From positions 72,106,817 through 72,170,816 of the forward strand of contig CM043701.1 of assembly GCA_023935145.1 (NCBI GenBank): a stretch of 64,000 nt of DNA. Direction: 5' to 3'. The notes beneath the pieces were generated by a model, which was not told where the DNA came from, made no database searches, and worked only from the letters and a program-made list of their open reading frames with translations. Both the position numbers and the translations under genes were made by a program. This DNA is from Bretschneidera sinensis. Lineage: Eukaryota; Streptophyta; Magnoliopsida; Brassicales; Akaniaceae. Positions within the stretch are counted from its first letter, which is position 1, and each line of letters begins with the position of its first letter. This document shows positions 1 through 9,887 of this stretch, one piece after another.

Positions 1-66
1 AGGAAGGAGGAATTGGCAGAAGAAATCTAGATTTGGGGAACCCAGAAGTGGTACTAGTATGAGTGT
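1..66 (+). mobile_element. Left stub of the old chromovirus-like gypsy element
   Basis: This is the piece of the oldest plus-strand element left of the A1 insertion. If A1 and one copy of its AGTGT duplication (62-66 and 11151-11155) are removed, the sequence joins in frame to 11156 onwards. The joined reading resembles the spaced-cysteine region of chromovirus gag (a Cys, about ten residues, then another Cys), but it is degenerate. The coding assignment is weak; the join itself is well supported by the duplication. Confidence 0.5.
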
Positions 67-445
67 TGTCATGCAAAAATCTACCTAAATAAATAAGCAA
101 ATAATTAAAGTTTTACTTGCAAGTGCACAAGGCCATCATAGTAGTATAGTGTGTAAGTGCGAGATCATTTCCACAGGGATTTGTAAATTTTTATTTAAAA
201 TTAATTTTCGCAATATAAAACGAACGAAGAAAAAATGAATTGGTTCGATAATGATAACAGTGTAGGGCTTTGATATCCACAACTGATTATGCTTTCCCAA
301 TAAAACTGTGTGCCAATGCTTTAATCACATTATGAATACCTAATGTTGTCAACCTAAGGGCATGGTGTATACTCCTTAAGCTATTGATTTTCCTAAGCAA
401 CGAGTTAAGCATGGTGTATACTCTAACTCTTTTCTCTTTTAAGCA
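67..445 (-). repeat. Partial 3' LTR of A1
   Basis: This matches the PBS-proximal third of the family A LTR (compare 9888-10260). It starts TGTCATGC where other copies start TGTTGTGC, and carries two of the GTATACACCATG-type repeats (seen on this strand as CATGGTGTATAC). Similarity stops near 441-448, where reverse transcriptase sequence begins. U3 and the TATA box are therefore missing from this LTR. Confidence 0.85.
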
Positions 446-1281
446 ATGATAACTCCCAAGGCGAAGTCACTGGCATCATACATCAGTTCAAATGGAAGAC
501 TCCAATCAGGTGCCATCATTATTGGTGCAGAAGTGAGTAAGTTCTTCAATGTGTTGAAGGCTTCCATACATTTATCAGTCCATTCAAACTTGGTATCTTT
601 GGCTAACAGTGCACAGAGGGGTCTAGAGGTCTTAGAAAAGTCCTTGATAAATCGTCTGTAGAATCCAGCATATCCAAGGAAACTTTTGACACCCTCGACC
701 GTTAGAGGAGGAGGCAGTTTTGAAATAATGTCGATCTTGGCCTTGTCCACTTCAATACCCTTGTTGAAAATGGAATGACCCAACACAATGCTTTGTTGAA
801 CTATAAAGTGATATTTTTCCCAATTTAACACTAAGTTGCATTCTTCACATTTCTTGAGGACACTCTTTAGATGATTGAGACATTCATCAAAACTAGAACC
901 AAAAACATTAAAGTCATCCATAAATGCCTCAATGAATTTTTCTACCATGTCGAAAAAAATGCTCATTATACATCTTTGAAAGGTGGCTGGTGCATTGCAT
1001 AATCCGAATGACATCTTTCTGTAAGCAAATGTGCCAAAAGGACATGTAAAAGTGGTCTTTTCTTGGTCCTCTAGTGCTATTGCAATCTGGTTGTAACCAC
1101 TATACCCATCCAAGAAGCAATAGTAACTACGACCAGCTAATCTTTCTAACATCTGATCAATGAAGGGCAAAAGAAAATGATCTTTTCTGGTCATCTTGTT
1201 TAGCCTTTTGTAATCAATGCAAACCTTCCAACCAATGGTTATTCTTGTAGGTATTAGCTTCTCATCTTCATTTTTCACCAC
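439..1281 (-). pseudogene. A1 reverse transcriptase (fragment)
   Basis: An uninterrupted 280-residue stretch of gypsy reverse transcriptase. It would copy element RNA into DNA. It reads through CIDYKRLNK, LDGYSGYNQI, the TFTCPFGTFAYRKMSFGLCNAPATFQ block and the catalytic FMDD box (about residues 120-123), then the KVKSFLGYAGFYRRFI-like connection. It ends just inside RNase H (YDASDFALG) where it runs into the partial LTR. The upstream pol region is out of frame with it. FMDD for YxDD is usual in Athila-type elements. With RNase H and integrase missing, it is a broken gene. Confidence 0.88.
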
Positions 1282-1396
1282 TGTGATTCACTCTTCTTCG
1301 GAACAACTTGGACTGGACTTACCCATTTACTGTCTGAGATAGGGTAGATAATGCCAACATCTAATAGTTTTAATACCTTTGCCTTGACTACCTCCT

Positions 1397-2400
1397 TCAT
1401 GTGTGGATTGAGTCTTCTTTGAGCATCCGGGTGGGTTTTGCTTCATCCTCAACGTAGATATGATGCATGCACTTGGCTGGACTTATCCCCTTGATGTCAG
1501 CAATGGTCCATCCGATAGCAGTTCTGTGCTCTCTAAGAACTCTCAACAGTTTCTCTTCTTCCCCAATACTTAGATTGGCAGCAACAATCACAGGTAATGT
1601 CCTATTCTCTCCCAGATAAGCATAAGTTAAATACTCTGGCAACTGGTTCAATTCCAAGTTTGGTTCCTGGAAAATGGAAGGGAGAAGAGTAGTATTAGTA
1701 GGCATAAGAGGTTCAAATGGAAGGGTATACTTACTTGGATATTTTTGGAGAGGCCTCAAGAAGGTGCACAACTTCAATGATGTCATCAGTAACATCTTCA
1801 AATTTTGGGATCCAATCTTATGAAACTATGGGTGAGAGTGGTCTCCAACGGATCAATGTGATGGACCTTAAAAGCTTGCTCAATAACATTTTGCATCCTA
1901 CATACATTAAAACATTCCATATCATCTTGGGGTAATTTTAATGCATCAAATATTTTGAATTCTATCTTCTCACAATTTACCTTCATACTTATGATACCCT
2001 TTTCCACACAAATTTTTGTATTAGCAGTTCTCATAAATAGGCGTCCTAAGATGATGGGCAAAGTCAATGGCATTGGTGATTCTTCCATATCTAATACAAT
2101 AAAATCAACAGGTAAAATAAACTCACCTACCTTTACCAAGACATCATCGAGAATACCTCTTGGTCTTTTGATGCTTCTGTCTGCCAATTGCAAGGTGATG
2201 GAAGTCGATTGAAGCTCCCCCAAACCTAGTGTTTCACATACCATGTATGGCAGCAAATTGACACCCGCTCCTAAATCCAGTAGTGCACGCTCAAAAAGCT
2301 GGTCACCTATCCTGCAAGGAATGGTAAAACTACCTGGATCTTTTAGCTTTAGTGGTAGTTTTCTTAATAACACCACACTTACCTCTTCAGTTAAAGCCAT
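1397..2400 (-). pseudogene. A1 aspartic protease and pol linker (fragment)
   Basis: Two reading frames that overlap by a few bases. The right one (1798-2400) holds the retropepsin core with ALLDLGAGVNLLP, in which AG replaces the usual AS after DLG, and a second conserved block PIILGRLF where family members have ILGRPF. The left one (1397-1801) holds the linker to reverse transcriptase with PEYLTYAYLGENRTLPVI and the IGWTIADIKGISPAKCMHHI segment. The protease would cut the Gag-Pol polyprotein. The frame change between the parts and a further break before reverse transcriptase show decay. Confidence 0.82.
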
Positions 2401-3136
2401 TGTTTCATGCTCATGAAACTTCCTCTTATGATTTCAACAATCTTGCAAAATTTTAGCATAAGCAGGAATTTGTTGAATTGCATCTAATAAAGGAATGTTT
2501 ATCTCTACTTTCCGCAAAGTTTCAAAAATATCAAGCAATTTATTTTCTTTCTTTAGCTTTACTAACCTTTAAGGGAAGGGTGGTGCATTCACCTTCCCCA
2601 TTTCACTTACCTTTGATGCAGATGGTTTCTCTGGAGATGCTTGTGCAGGCTCATCGGTTCCTATGATCTTACCATTTCTGAGAGTTGTAACGGCCTTTAG
2701 TTATTGGTGTCCTCCTGGATTAGGTAATGTTTAGGCTGGGAGTTCACCCTGCTTTCTTCCACTCAGCTCTTTAGCCAATTGCCCCACTTGTACTTCCAGT
2801 CTTTGAATGGCTTGCTCATGCTTTGTAGTGGTTTTCCTTTGCTTAGTCCAAAATTGTCTTTCATCTGCCATAAACTGGTCTTATGAAGTTATCAGCTGTT
2901 GTTGTTGAGTTGCCAATTGCCTCACAATACTCTCTAAGTCACTCTTCTTTGATTCAGGAACTTATTGGGCTGTTGCTTGGGAATTCCTTAACGGTTAAAG
3001 GCATTCTGATTATTATTCCATGAAATGTTGGGGTGGTTTCGCCATCCAGGATTGTAGGTATTTGCATACGGATTGTTCTTGGGAGGATAGTTGTTCGGTC
3101 CCACATAGTTTGCTTGCTCTGAATCTGTAATGAATA
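2401..3136 (-). pseudogene. A1 gag C-terminal half, left of B1
   Basis: Degenerate gag with several stops and shifts. It matches the corresponding part of A2 (16630-17285), including the stretch encoding YNPGW-NHPNFSW (around 3010-3060). The match to 17270-17310 continues on the far side of B1 at 8614, which proves that B1 interrupts this gag. The region would encode a proline/glutamine-rich linker and the sequence leading into protease. No intact protein remains. Confidence 0.75.
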
Positions 3137-4290
3137 TGTTGTGAGTTTTAAATTACTCGCAAGCGCACGAGTCGTTTGCAGTATAGTGTGTGCAAGTGCG
3201 AGGTCGAATCCACAGGGAATTGCGTTGTGAAAATATATTTTTTAATCTAAACTAACTCTATTTTAACCTAGTTCCAAATTTCAAAATGATATTGCAAAAT
3301 AAATTAAAACTAAATTAAATTGATTTAAAAACTAATAATTAAAACACTACGGTTTCCGAATCCACCCCACCAAAGTTAAGCATACATGTTCTAAAAATAT
3401 AACCTATCAAAACATTCAATGAATCCAACTATAAGACAAAAAACAAAGAATATCCCAACTAAACCAAAAGCACCCGATGTATCCGCTCTTAACAAATCAC
3501 AAAGGGAATCCAATTTAATCGAAAAGCATTCAATGTATCCATCAGATGAAACACAAAGAAAATCCAACAGACAATTTAAACTCAATCAATTATAAGATTA
3601 ACTCAAATAATTGACAGAACACTTATACTAAAAATTGTCAGATTTGTACAAGCAAATCTGAACTACTACGCCAAACAACGGCGGGGCTTCATCTTCAACC
3701 TTAGCTGAAGAGTTTAGCCACTCATATCTATAAAGCTATAATAAAAAGTGCTAAACATTTAAACTAAAACAATTGAATATAAAAAAATAAATAAATAACT
3801 TTACATGGGAGAAATTTCACTCGCTGACGGGCGGCGCTTCCCCTCGTGGTAGAAATGCCTTCGGGATCCACCAAAATGCTGGTGGAAGTCCACCAGTAAA
3901 CACCAAAGTGGCTCAGGAATTGTACCCTGAATTATGAAGTCAGGTGGTGTTTATATAGGGGAAGACCCGGACTAATGTGGCTTGCAAAAACGATGTGGGA
4001 TACTGGCCCGAGTGCGCTCGATCGCGTGTCTGGTGTTCTCGATCGTAGGTGCGATGCACTGCAAATATTTCGATGTGGGATTGATGACCTTGCGCTCGAT
4101 CGCATATCTCGTGCGATCGATCGCAATGTCTCCAGAAGCTTCAAATCTCCTGAAATGCTTCATTTTCTCCACAAAGCTGTAAAAACACACAAAACACAAG
4201 AAAAACATAAAATAAAGTAAAATACTACTAACTAAGAGCATAACAAATGTAAGTTAAGGGTCTAAAATATGCAATATTTAAGACTCATCA
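3137..4290 (-). repeat. B1 3' LTR
   Basis: Starts TGTTGTGAGTTTTAAATTAC and ends GACTCATCA on this strand. In element sense it holds a TATA box (complement of GTTTATATAGG, 3949-3959) and, upstream of it, several CGATCG-containing units (about 4013-4130). Its PBS-proximal end carries a tRNA-Asp-like block at 3171-3188. It is 33 bases shorter than its partner at 7427-8613, and part of the difference is two CGATCG units. Confidence 0.92.
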
Positions 4291-4330
4291 AATACTCCCA
4301 AACTTATATTTTGCTAGTCCCTTAGCAAAA
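4291..4330 (-). promoter_or_regulatory. Polypurine tract and adjacent stem-loop of B1
   Basis: Read on the minus strand, the tract is AAGTTTGGGAGTATT and ends at the LTR; it would prime plus-strand DNA synthesis. Immediately inside it lies a perfect 8-bp inverted repeat, TTTTGCTA (4309-4316) and TAGCAAAA (4323-4330), with a six-base loop. B2 has the identical hairpin and family C has a variant at the same place. Confidence 0.75.
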
Positions 4331-5570
4331 CAAAATAAAAGACTCAATGAAAAACAAAGAACATAAAAATAAAGTCATCACTCATGGTATCCAAAGATTT
4401 AAGGAGCACACATCATCATGATATTCATTCATAAGCAATCTTAAAAAGGTAAACCCATCTTCGCAATGAATAGAAATGTTAAAATCTAATTACTTACAAA
4501 AGGCAGGATAAGGCATCACAAGCTTGAATCAGTGTAAGGTGAATTAGCATATAAAAATGAAGCTTCCAAGTAACTCTAATGTGTAAGGTCTCCATGTCTC
4601 AAGATTCACCGAATTTCCCATCAAAAATGAACGAAAAGGCATAGTTTTTATTTTATTCTTTTTTTGTTTTTTTTTTTATATAAGGCACGGCTATGTTTAG
4701 TTCCCTTAAGCTTTCTAATTGACCCATGTAGCGAGTGTTAAGTCAATGACTCCCAAACCAGGTGGTTTTAGGGCATTAGGTGTAAAGACACCCCTAAGGA
4801 CTTACTAACTCGAGTCAAAAGGGCTACGAAATTAAACCGACCTTAATATTACCAAGCAAAATTCCACCTTTTGACGTGAACACTCACTGCTTACTAAGGC
4901 AAGAGGTCCAGTTACTCAGCGAAAAGTTTATTGATAATTTTTTTTTTTTATATTTTTCTATGCCCAAGAGTTCATCCAACAAGTCATCCAGTTTCAGTTA
5001 AGATATGGAAAAATACTCATTAAAATCATGTGTTATACCTCACATAATTTGTGCTAATGTGCTCGTGTTAGATTAGATCAAACATGTGAATTCTCAACAT
5101 GCCTAAAGTAAGTAACTAAATTTTAAAAATTTATCACCAGATCATGTGTTCAAAATGTTAAGCTCACCAATGACATCACATCACAGAAAATGTTTAGATC
5201 AACCAAAATTTCACGATAACATGAGCATGCATTTATCTCTATGACGAAAAGATAACAAATTAGGACAAAGTGTGTGATGTGTCTCCCATACCCCCAAACT
5301 TAAATTACACATTGACCCTAATGTGTGACTAATATGGAAAGAGCTGACCTGAGATATGGAGAACTATCTGGACTAGTATGGCTCATTGTATACCCCCAAA
5401 CTTGAACTGAAGTACGCTTTGTCCCTGAAAAATAAAAACTGGAAAACAAAAAAATACTGGAAACAAACATTAATCATAAAAATGCGAAATAATAAATAAA
5501 CAAAAGAAAAGATAAGCTGTGGGGTGCCTCCCATGAGTGCTAAGTTTAACGTCTTCAGCCAGACTCAACA
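4331..5570 (-). other. Non-coding spacer of B1 between pol stub and PPT
   Basis: About 1.2 kb without an open frame, AT-rich, with poly-T runs. It is nearly collinear with 49890-51148 in B2. It contains two extra PPT-like sequences on the minus strand (5288-5302 and 5390-5403); the first is followed by another perfect hairpin (5307-5326). Its right edge carries a conserved junction (about 5519-5565, containing GGGGTGCCTCCCATGA) that also begins the spacers of B2 and C. Confidence 0.7.
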
Positions 5571-5924
5571 TTAGTAAACATGCCCAACTAAGTGCTCCAC
5601 CATCTGATCAATAAATGGGAATGGAAAATGATCAGGCCTGGTGGCAGCATTCAATTTACGGTAGTCTAGACACTTTCTCCATCTTGACTGTACTCGAGTT
5701 GGAACCAACTTGTTGTCTTTATTTACTACCGTAAATTCAGCACGTTTGGGCACGACTGGAATCTGGCTCACCCACTTGCTATCAGAGATGGGATAAATGA
5801 TCCCTGCCTCTAGCAGCTTAATATCTTTCGCCCTCACAACCTCTTGCAAAGTAGGGTGGAGCCTTCTTTGTGGCTCCCTTGATGGCTTGGCATTCTCCTC
5901 CAACTGTATCGTGTGTATCACCAA
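5571..5924 (-). pseudogene. B1 reverse transcriptase stub
   Basis: 117 residues covering only the N-terminal end of reverse transcriptase: the PSREPQRRLHP segment, the SDSKWVSQIPVVPK block, RWRKCLDYRKLNAATRPDHFP and FPFIDQMVEHL. It stops before all catalytic motifs. B2 ends at the same place (51149), so the truncation is a feature of the family and not private decay. No activity is possible. Confidence 0.85.
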
Positions 5925-5957
5925 CGAGGGGTTGATTCCTTTGACATCCTCAATAGT

Positions 5958-7292
5958 CTAGCCTATAGCTTCCTGATGCTCTCTTAAGACGTCCAATAAT
6001 ATCTCCTCTGGAGCATCACCCAAATCTAAAGCTATAATTATAGGCAAAGAATCTGCTGGACCTGGGAACTTATACTCAAGATTATCTAATAAAGGCTTAA
6101 GTTCCTTCTTATGAGGTTCAGGTGTTGTGGTTTCCTCCGTCTCACTGATCTTTAGAGGAGCAAAGTCCAAAGTAGCATTTGCTTGCTCAAACAACTTATC
6201 TAAGCCCAAATCCTCTCCAAAGTGAGCAAAGCATGCCTCCAAGGGATCCTCAATACGGGATTCATCCATAGTCTCCTCTGTCCTACTACTCTCCCGAGGA
6301 GCAGACTCCACGATAGTATTTGCTTGCTTAAGTAACTTATCTAAATCCAAATCCTCTTCAAACTGAGTAAAGCATGCCTCCATAATGTCCTCAGACTTCC
6401 CTTCTTTCTTGGGCACTTGTAGTCTCTCAGGGTAAGGCGCTTTAGGTAAAAACGACCTAGAGAGATCCTTAATAATACGAGTGGCTGTAGATGGCTCGGC
6501 ATCTCTCTTCTCATTGTTGCCACTCTTTTGCCCTTGGTGCATAGCAGGGTTCTCTTCCACTTGATTGTGCACTTGTCTCCCAGAAAAGTATGGGACAGTC
6601 GATTGCACTTGTTCCTGCCAATGCATGGGAGTTGAAGAATTTCCCACCGCAAACTGTTCCTTTGGGTTAGGCTCAGGTTGACTGGGGAACTCTCCTTCCT
6701 CTCCTTCACCCACGTAACTTGCGATCTGATCAATTTGACTCTCTAGTGTGGCAATCGCTTGGGTGTTTTCTATTGTTGCACTCATCACTTCACTCATAGA
6801 TTGGCTAGTCATTTTCATGAAATCATTGAGAGCGTCCTCCAATGATTGTGAAACCGACACTAGCGCTTGAATGGGAGCTTGGTAAGCGGGTGATGGTGCT
6901 GGATAAGCTGAGTGACCATAATTTGGAATTGGTGGAGGAAATTCAGGAGTGTATTGATTGTGAGCATGGTAAGGGGCTCCTCCCTGATTCATTGGTTGGT
7001 TCTGCTCCCATGAAAAATTAGAGTGGTCCCACCACCCTGGATTGTATGTTTCGGAGCAAGATCCATTTGATTGCCAACAACAGTCATTGAAAGCATTCAT
7101 TTGTTCCATAGGATACTCGGCACAAGCCGGCATTGATGGGCAATTCTGTGCTAGATGCATGGGACTAGCACAGATGGAACAGCTTTCAACATTGAAAGTG
7201 TTGGCAGCACTGAGGGACGGGCCAGTCATTTTAATGAAATCCTTGAGGGCGTCCTCTAAAGACTGTGAAACTGGCACTGGATTCATCCACAT
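5958..7292 (-). CDS. B1 gag C-terminal region fused to pol linker
   Basis: An open frame of 444 residues. Near the start it has a CCHC-like knuckle (CSICASPMHLAQNCP), then the YNPGWWDHSNFSW motif, a proline/tyrosine-rich region, an acidic section with two copies of a 47-residue module (EACF-QF/HFGEDL-LDKL), and finally the pol linker ending DVLREHQEAIG. The protease core that lies in this position in B2 is absent. The N-terminal capsid part of gag is also missing and the start codon is probably not original. It may be translatable, but a functional particle protein is unlikely. Confidence 0.6.
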   Translation of the reverse strand: MWMNPVPVSQSLEDALKDFIKMTGPSLSAANTFNVESCSICASPMHLAQNCPSMPACAEYPMEQMNAFNDCCWQSNGSCSETYNPGWWDHSNFSWEQNQPMNQGGAPYHAHNQYTPEFPPPIPNYGHSAYPAPSPAYQAPIQALVSVSQSLEDALNDFMKMTSQSMSEVMSATIENTQAIATLESQIDQIASYVGEGEEGEFPSQPEPNPKEQFAVGNSSTPMHWQEQVQSTVPYFSGRQVHNQVEENPAMHQGQKSGNNEKRDAEPSTATRIIKDLSRSFLPKAPYPERLQVPKKEGKSEDIMEACFTQFEEDLDLDKLLKQANTIVESAPRESSRTEETMDESRIEDPLEACFAHFGEDLGLDKLFEQANATLDFAPLKISETEETTTPEPHKKELKPLLDNLEYKFPGPADSLPIIIALDLGDAPEEILLDVLREHQEAIG

Positions 7293-7403
7293 GATTTTTT
7301 TTTAGTTTTTTTTAAAAAAAAATTAAATTAATTTTTTTAATTAAATTAACTAGTAGAAAAATAAAATCAATTCAGAAAAAAAAATTTCACAAACCAAACA
7401 ACT

Positions 7404-7426
7404 CCTCGGCAACGGCGCCAAAAACT
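7404..7426 (-). promoter_or_regulatory. B1 primer-binding site (tRNA-Asp type)
   Basis: Directly inside the 5' LTR, the minus strand reads TGGCGCCGTTGCCGAGGA after a short AGTTTT spacer. This matches the complement of the 3' end of plant tRNA-Asp with one substitution. The same site is found in A1, A2 and B2. Confidence 0.85.
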
Positions 7427-8613
7427 TGTGAGTTTTAAATTACTCGCAAGCGCACGAGTCGTTTGCAGTATAGTGTGTGCAAGTGCGAGGTCGAATCCAC
7501 AGGGAATTGCGTTCTGAAAATATATTTTTTAATCTAAACTAACTCTATTTTAACCTAGTTCCAAATTTCAGAATGATATTGCAAAATAAATTAAAACTAA
7601 ATTAAATTGATTTAAAAACTAATAATTAAAACACTAAGGTTTCCGAATCCACCCCACCAAAGTTAAGCATACATGTTCTAAAAATATAGCCTATCAAAAC
7701 ATTCAATGAATCCAACTATAAGACAAAAAACAAAGAATATCCCAACTAAACCAAAAGCACCTGATGTATCCGCTCTTAACAAATCACAAAGGGAATCCAA
7801 TTTAATCGAAAAGCATTCAATGTATCCATCACATGAAACACAAAGAAAATCCAATAGACAATTTAAACTCAATCAATTATAAGATTAACTCAAATAATTG
7901 ACAGAACATTTATACCAAAAATTGTCAGATTTGTACAAGCAAATCTGAACTACTACGCCAAACAACGGCGGGGCTTCATCTTCAACCTTAGCTGAAGAGT
8001 CTAGCCACTCATATCTATAAAGCTATAATAAAAAGTGCTAAACATTTAAACTAAAACAATTGAATATAAAAAAATAAATAAATAACTTTACATGGGAGAA
8101 ATTTCACTCGCTGACGGGCGGCGCTTCCCCTCATGATAGCAATGCCTTCGGGATCCACCAAAATGCTGGCAGAAGTCCACCGGTAAACACCAAAGTGGCT
8201 CAGGAATTGTACCCTGAATTATGAAGTCAGGTGGTGTTTATATAGGGGAAGACCCGGACTAATGTGGCTTGCAAAAACGATGTGGGATACTGGCCCAAGT
8301 GCGCTCGATCGTAGTATGTTGCGATCGATCGCAGATGCGCTCGATCGCGTGTCTGGTGCGCTCGATCGTAGGTGCAATGCACTGCAAATATTTCGATGTG
8401 GGATTGATGACCTTGCACTCGATTGAATATCTCGTGCGATCGATCGCAATGTCTCCAGAAGCTTCAAATCTCCTGAAATGCTTCATTTTCTCCACAAAGC
8501 TGTAAAAACACACAAAACACAAGAAAAACGTAAAATAAAGTAAAATACTACTAACTAAGAGCATAACAAATGTAAGTTAAGGGTCTAAAATATGCAATAT
8601 TTAAGACTCATCA
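7427..8613 (-). repeat. B1 5' LTR
   Basis: Partner of 3137-4290. Starts TGTGAGTTTTAAATTAC, having lost a few bases of the usual TGTTGTGAG start, and ends GACTCATCA. The TATA box is the complement of GTTTATATAGG at 8236-8246, with CGATCG units at about 8303-8445 upstream of it in element sense. The tRNA-Asp-like block is at 7458-7475. The two LTRs differ at a modest number of positions, so the insertion is not very recent. Confidence 0.92.
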
Positions 8614-9450
8614 GAATACAAAGGGAAAGTTTCTGCAGTGTGATCAAAATGAGAACATATAGCACATACCTGGAAATGTGTAGCTTGTAGACTAGGTAAG
8701 ATGTTCTTAGTAGTCATGGCTTTTACAAGCATATCTAGCTTTCTTTCCATAGCAGCCATCTGATTTGAAGATCCATCATTTAAGGTCACCTTATACATAC
8801 CCTTGCCCTTCACTCCTTGTCTACCTCTAGATGAGAATTGTTGAGTGTGCTCACTTGATGTCTCAAACAGCTCCATGGCTTCTTCACTACTCTTTTCCAT
8901 CAGCACACCTCCATAACTTGAATCCACAATACCTTTATTTATGTCACTCAGACCTTTATAGAAATTTTGTACCAGCTTATCTTAAGGTAGATTGTGATGT
9001 GGACACTTGAGAAGCAGCTCATTGAAGTGTCCCCATGCTTTAGAAAATAAGTCTCCATCCTTTTGTTGGAAAGATTAAATCTCCTTCCTCATCTATCTTG
9101 TCTTTTGTGCTAGAAAAAAATTCTTTAGGAACCTACTGGATAGCTCTTCCCAAGTATAGATAGACACTACAGGCATTGAATTATACCATAACTTAGCATT
9201 ATCTTTTAATGAAAAAGGGAAAAGAATTAACCCGATTCCCTCTTGATCTAGGCCGCGGATGTACTAGAACTTGCAAAGATAAAAAAATTCCCGAAGATGT
9301 AAGTGTGGATCCTTAGCAAGTGTACCCCTGAAATGAGTCAAAGCACTGAGTATCTACGGGGATATGTAATAATTGCTTTCTGCTTTTGGTTGATAAGCAA
9401 TGCATGAGGGCTGGTCGAGGTTCCATGGAATGAAGGATTGCTTCATGGGT
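8614..9450 (-). pseudogene. A1 gag N-terminal half, right of B1
   Basis: Begins (right end) with the same MKQSFIP-NLDQPSCIAYQPK start as A2 gag, continues through the capsid-like region around 9000-9300, and ends with a CAICSHFDH zinc-knuckle-like motif (about 8640-8680) before B1 interrupts it. It contains several stops and shifts. The longest clean piece (8614-8927) encodes EKSSEEAMELFE and the knuckle. Confidence 0.75.
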
Positions 9451-9887
9451 CTTCGCTCTGGTGGTGGTTGGTTGTCAAGCTGTTTCACCATTGGTGTTTC
9501 TCACTCGAATTCTTCTTCTTCCTCCTCAACATTGTCTCTAGGCCTCTGTCGAGTGGTTCGCTTAATCTCTGTATCGAGTGGAAAGATGGTTGGATTCCTG
9601 GTTTGAGCCCTTGCATGAATCAGTTAAAACTCTTCAGTGCAGCAGCTTCAGTACTGTTGTTTGGGTAGTTTCTGGACTTTTTGCGCTCAATCACTCCAAG
9701 AACTGCGGTCGATCGCAATGCTAGAAATTACTCTGCCGCAAAACCTGAAATAGAAAAACAGAAAACAAAAAGAAGAAATAATTTAGATATTTGATAAAAC
9801 AAAATAAAACATAACAGAAAAATAAAACTGAACGAAAATAATTCTAAACAGAATTTAATGCAATCCCCGGCAACGGCTCCAAAAACT
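9451..9887 (-). promoter_or_regulatory. A1 leader and primer-binding site
   Basis: Untranslated leader between 5' LTR and gag. The primer site reads TGGAGCCGTTGCCGGGGA on the minus strand (about 9864-9882), one substitution from the Asp-tRNA complement. The leader also has two CGATCG-type units (about 9676-9718), as does the A2 leader. No gene is visible. Confidence 0.7.

Larger units (their letters stand above)
3137..8613 (-). mobile_element. Ty3/gypsy element B1, internally reduced
   Basis: A complete insertion with both LTRs (3137-4290 and 7427-8613), a polypurine tract beside the left LTR, an Asp-tRNA-type primer site beside the right LTR and a perfect GAATA duplication (3132-3136, 8614-8618). 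The internal part is only about 3.1 kb. It has the C-terminal part of gag, no protease core, a linker and a short reverse transcriptase stub, then a non-coding spacer. It is a non-autonomous, related but distinct family compared with A. Confidence 0.93.

Noticed and set aside
3391..3585. A 64-residue frame repeated at 7678, 48842 and 54902
   Set aside because: It lies inside the four full family B LTRs and recurs only because the LTR does. No start context or domain supports it.
8303..8445. A CRISPR-like array of CGATCG repeats
   Set aside because: Unit length and spacing vary, spacers are absent, and the DNA is plant LTR sequence.
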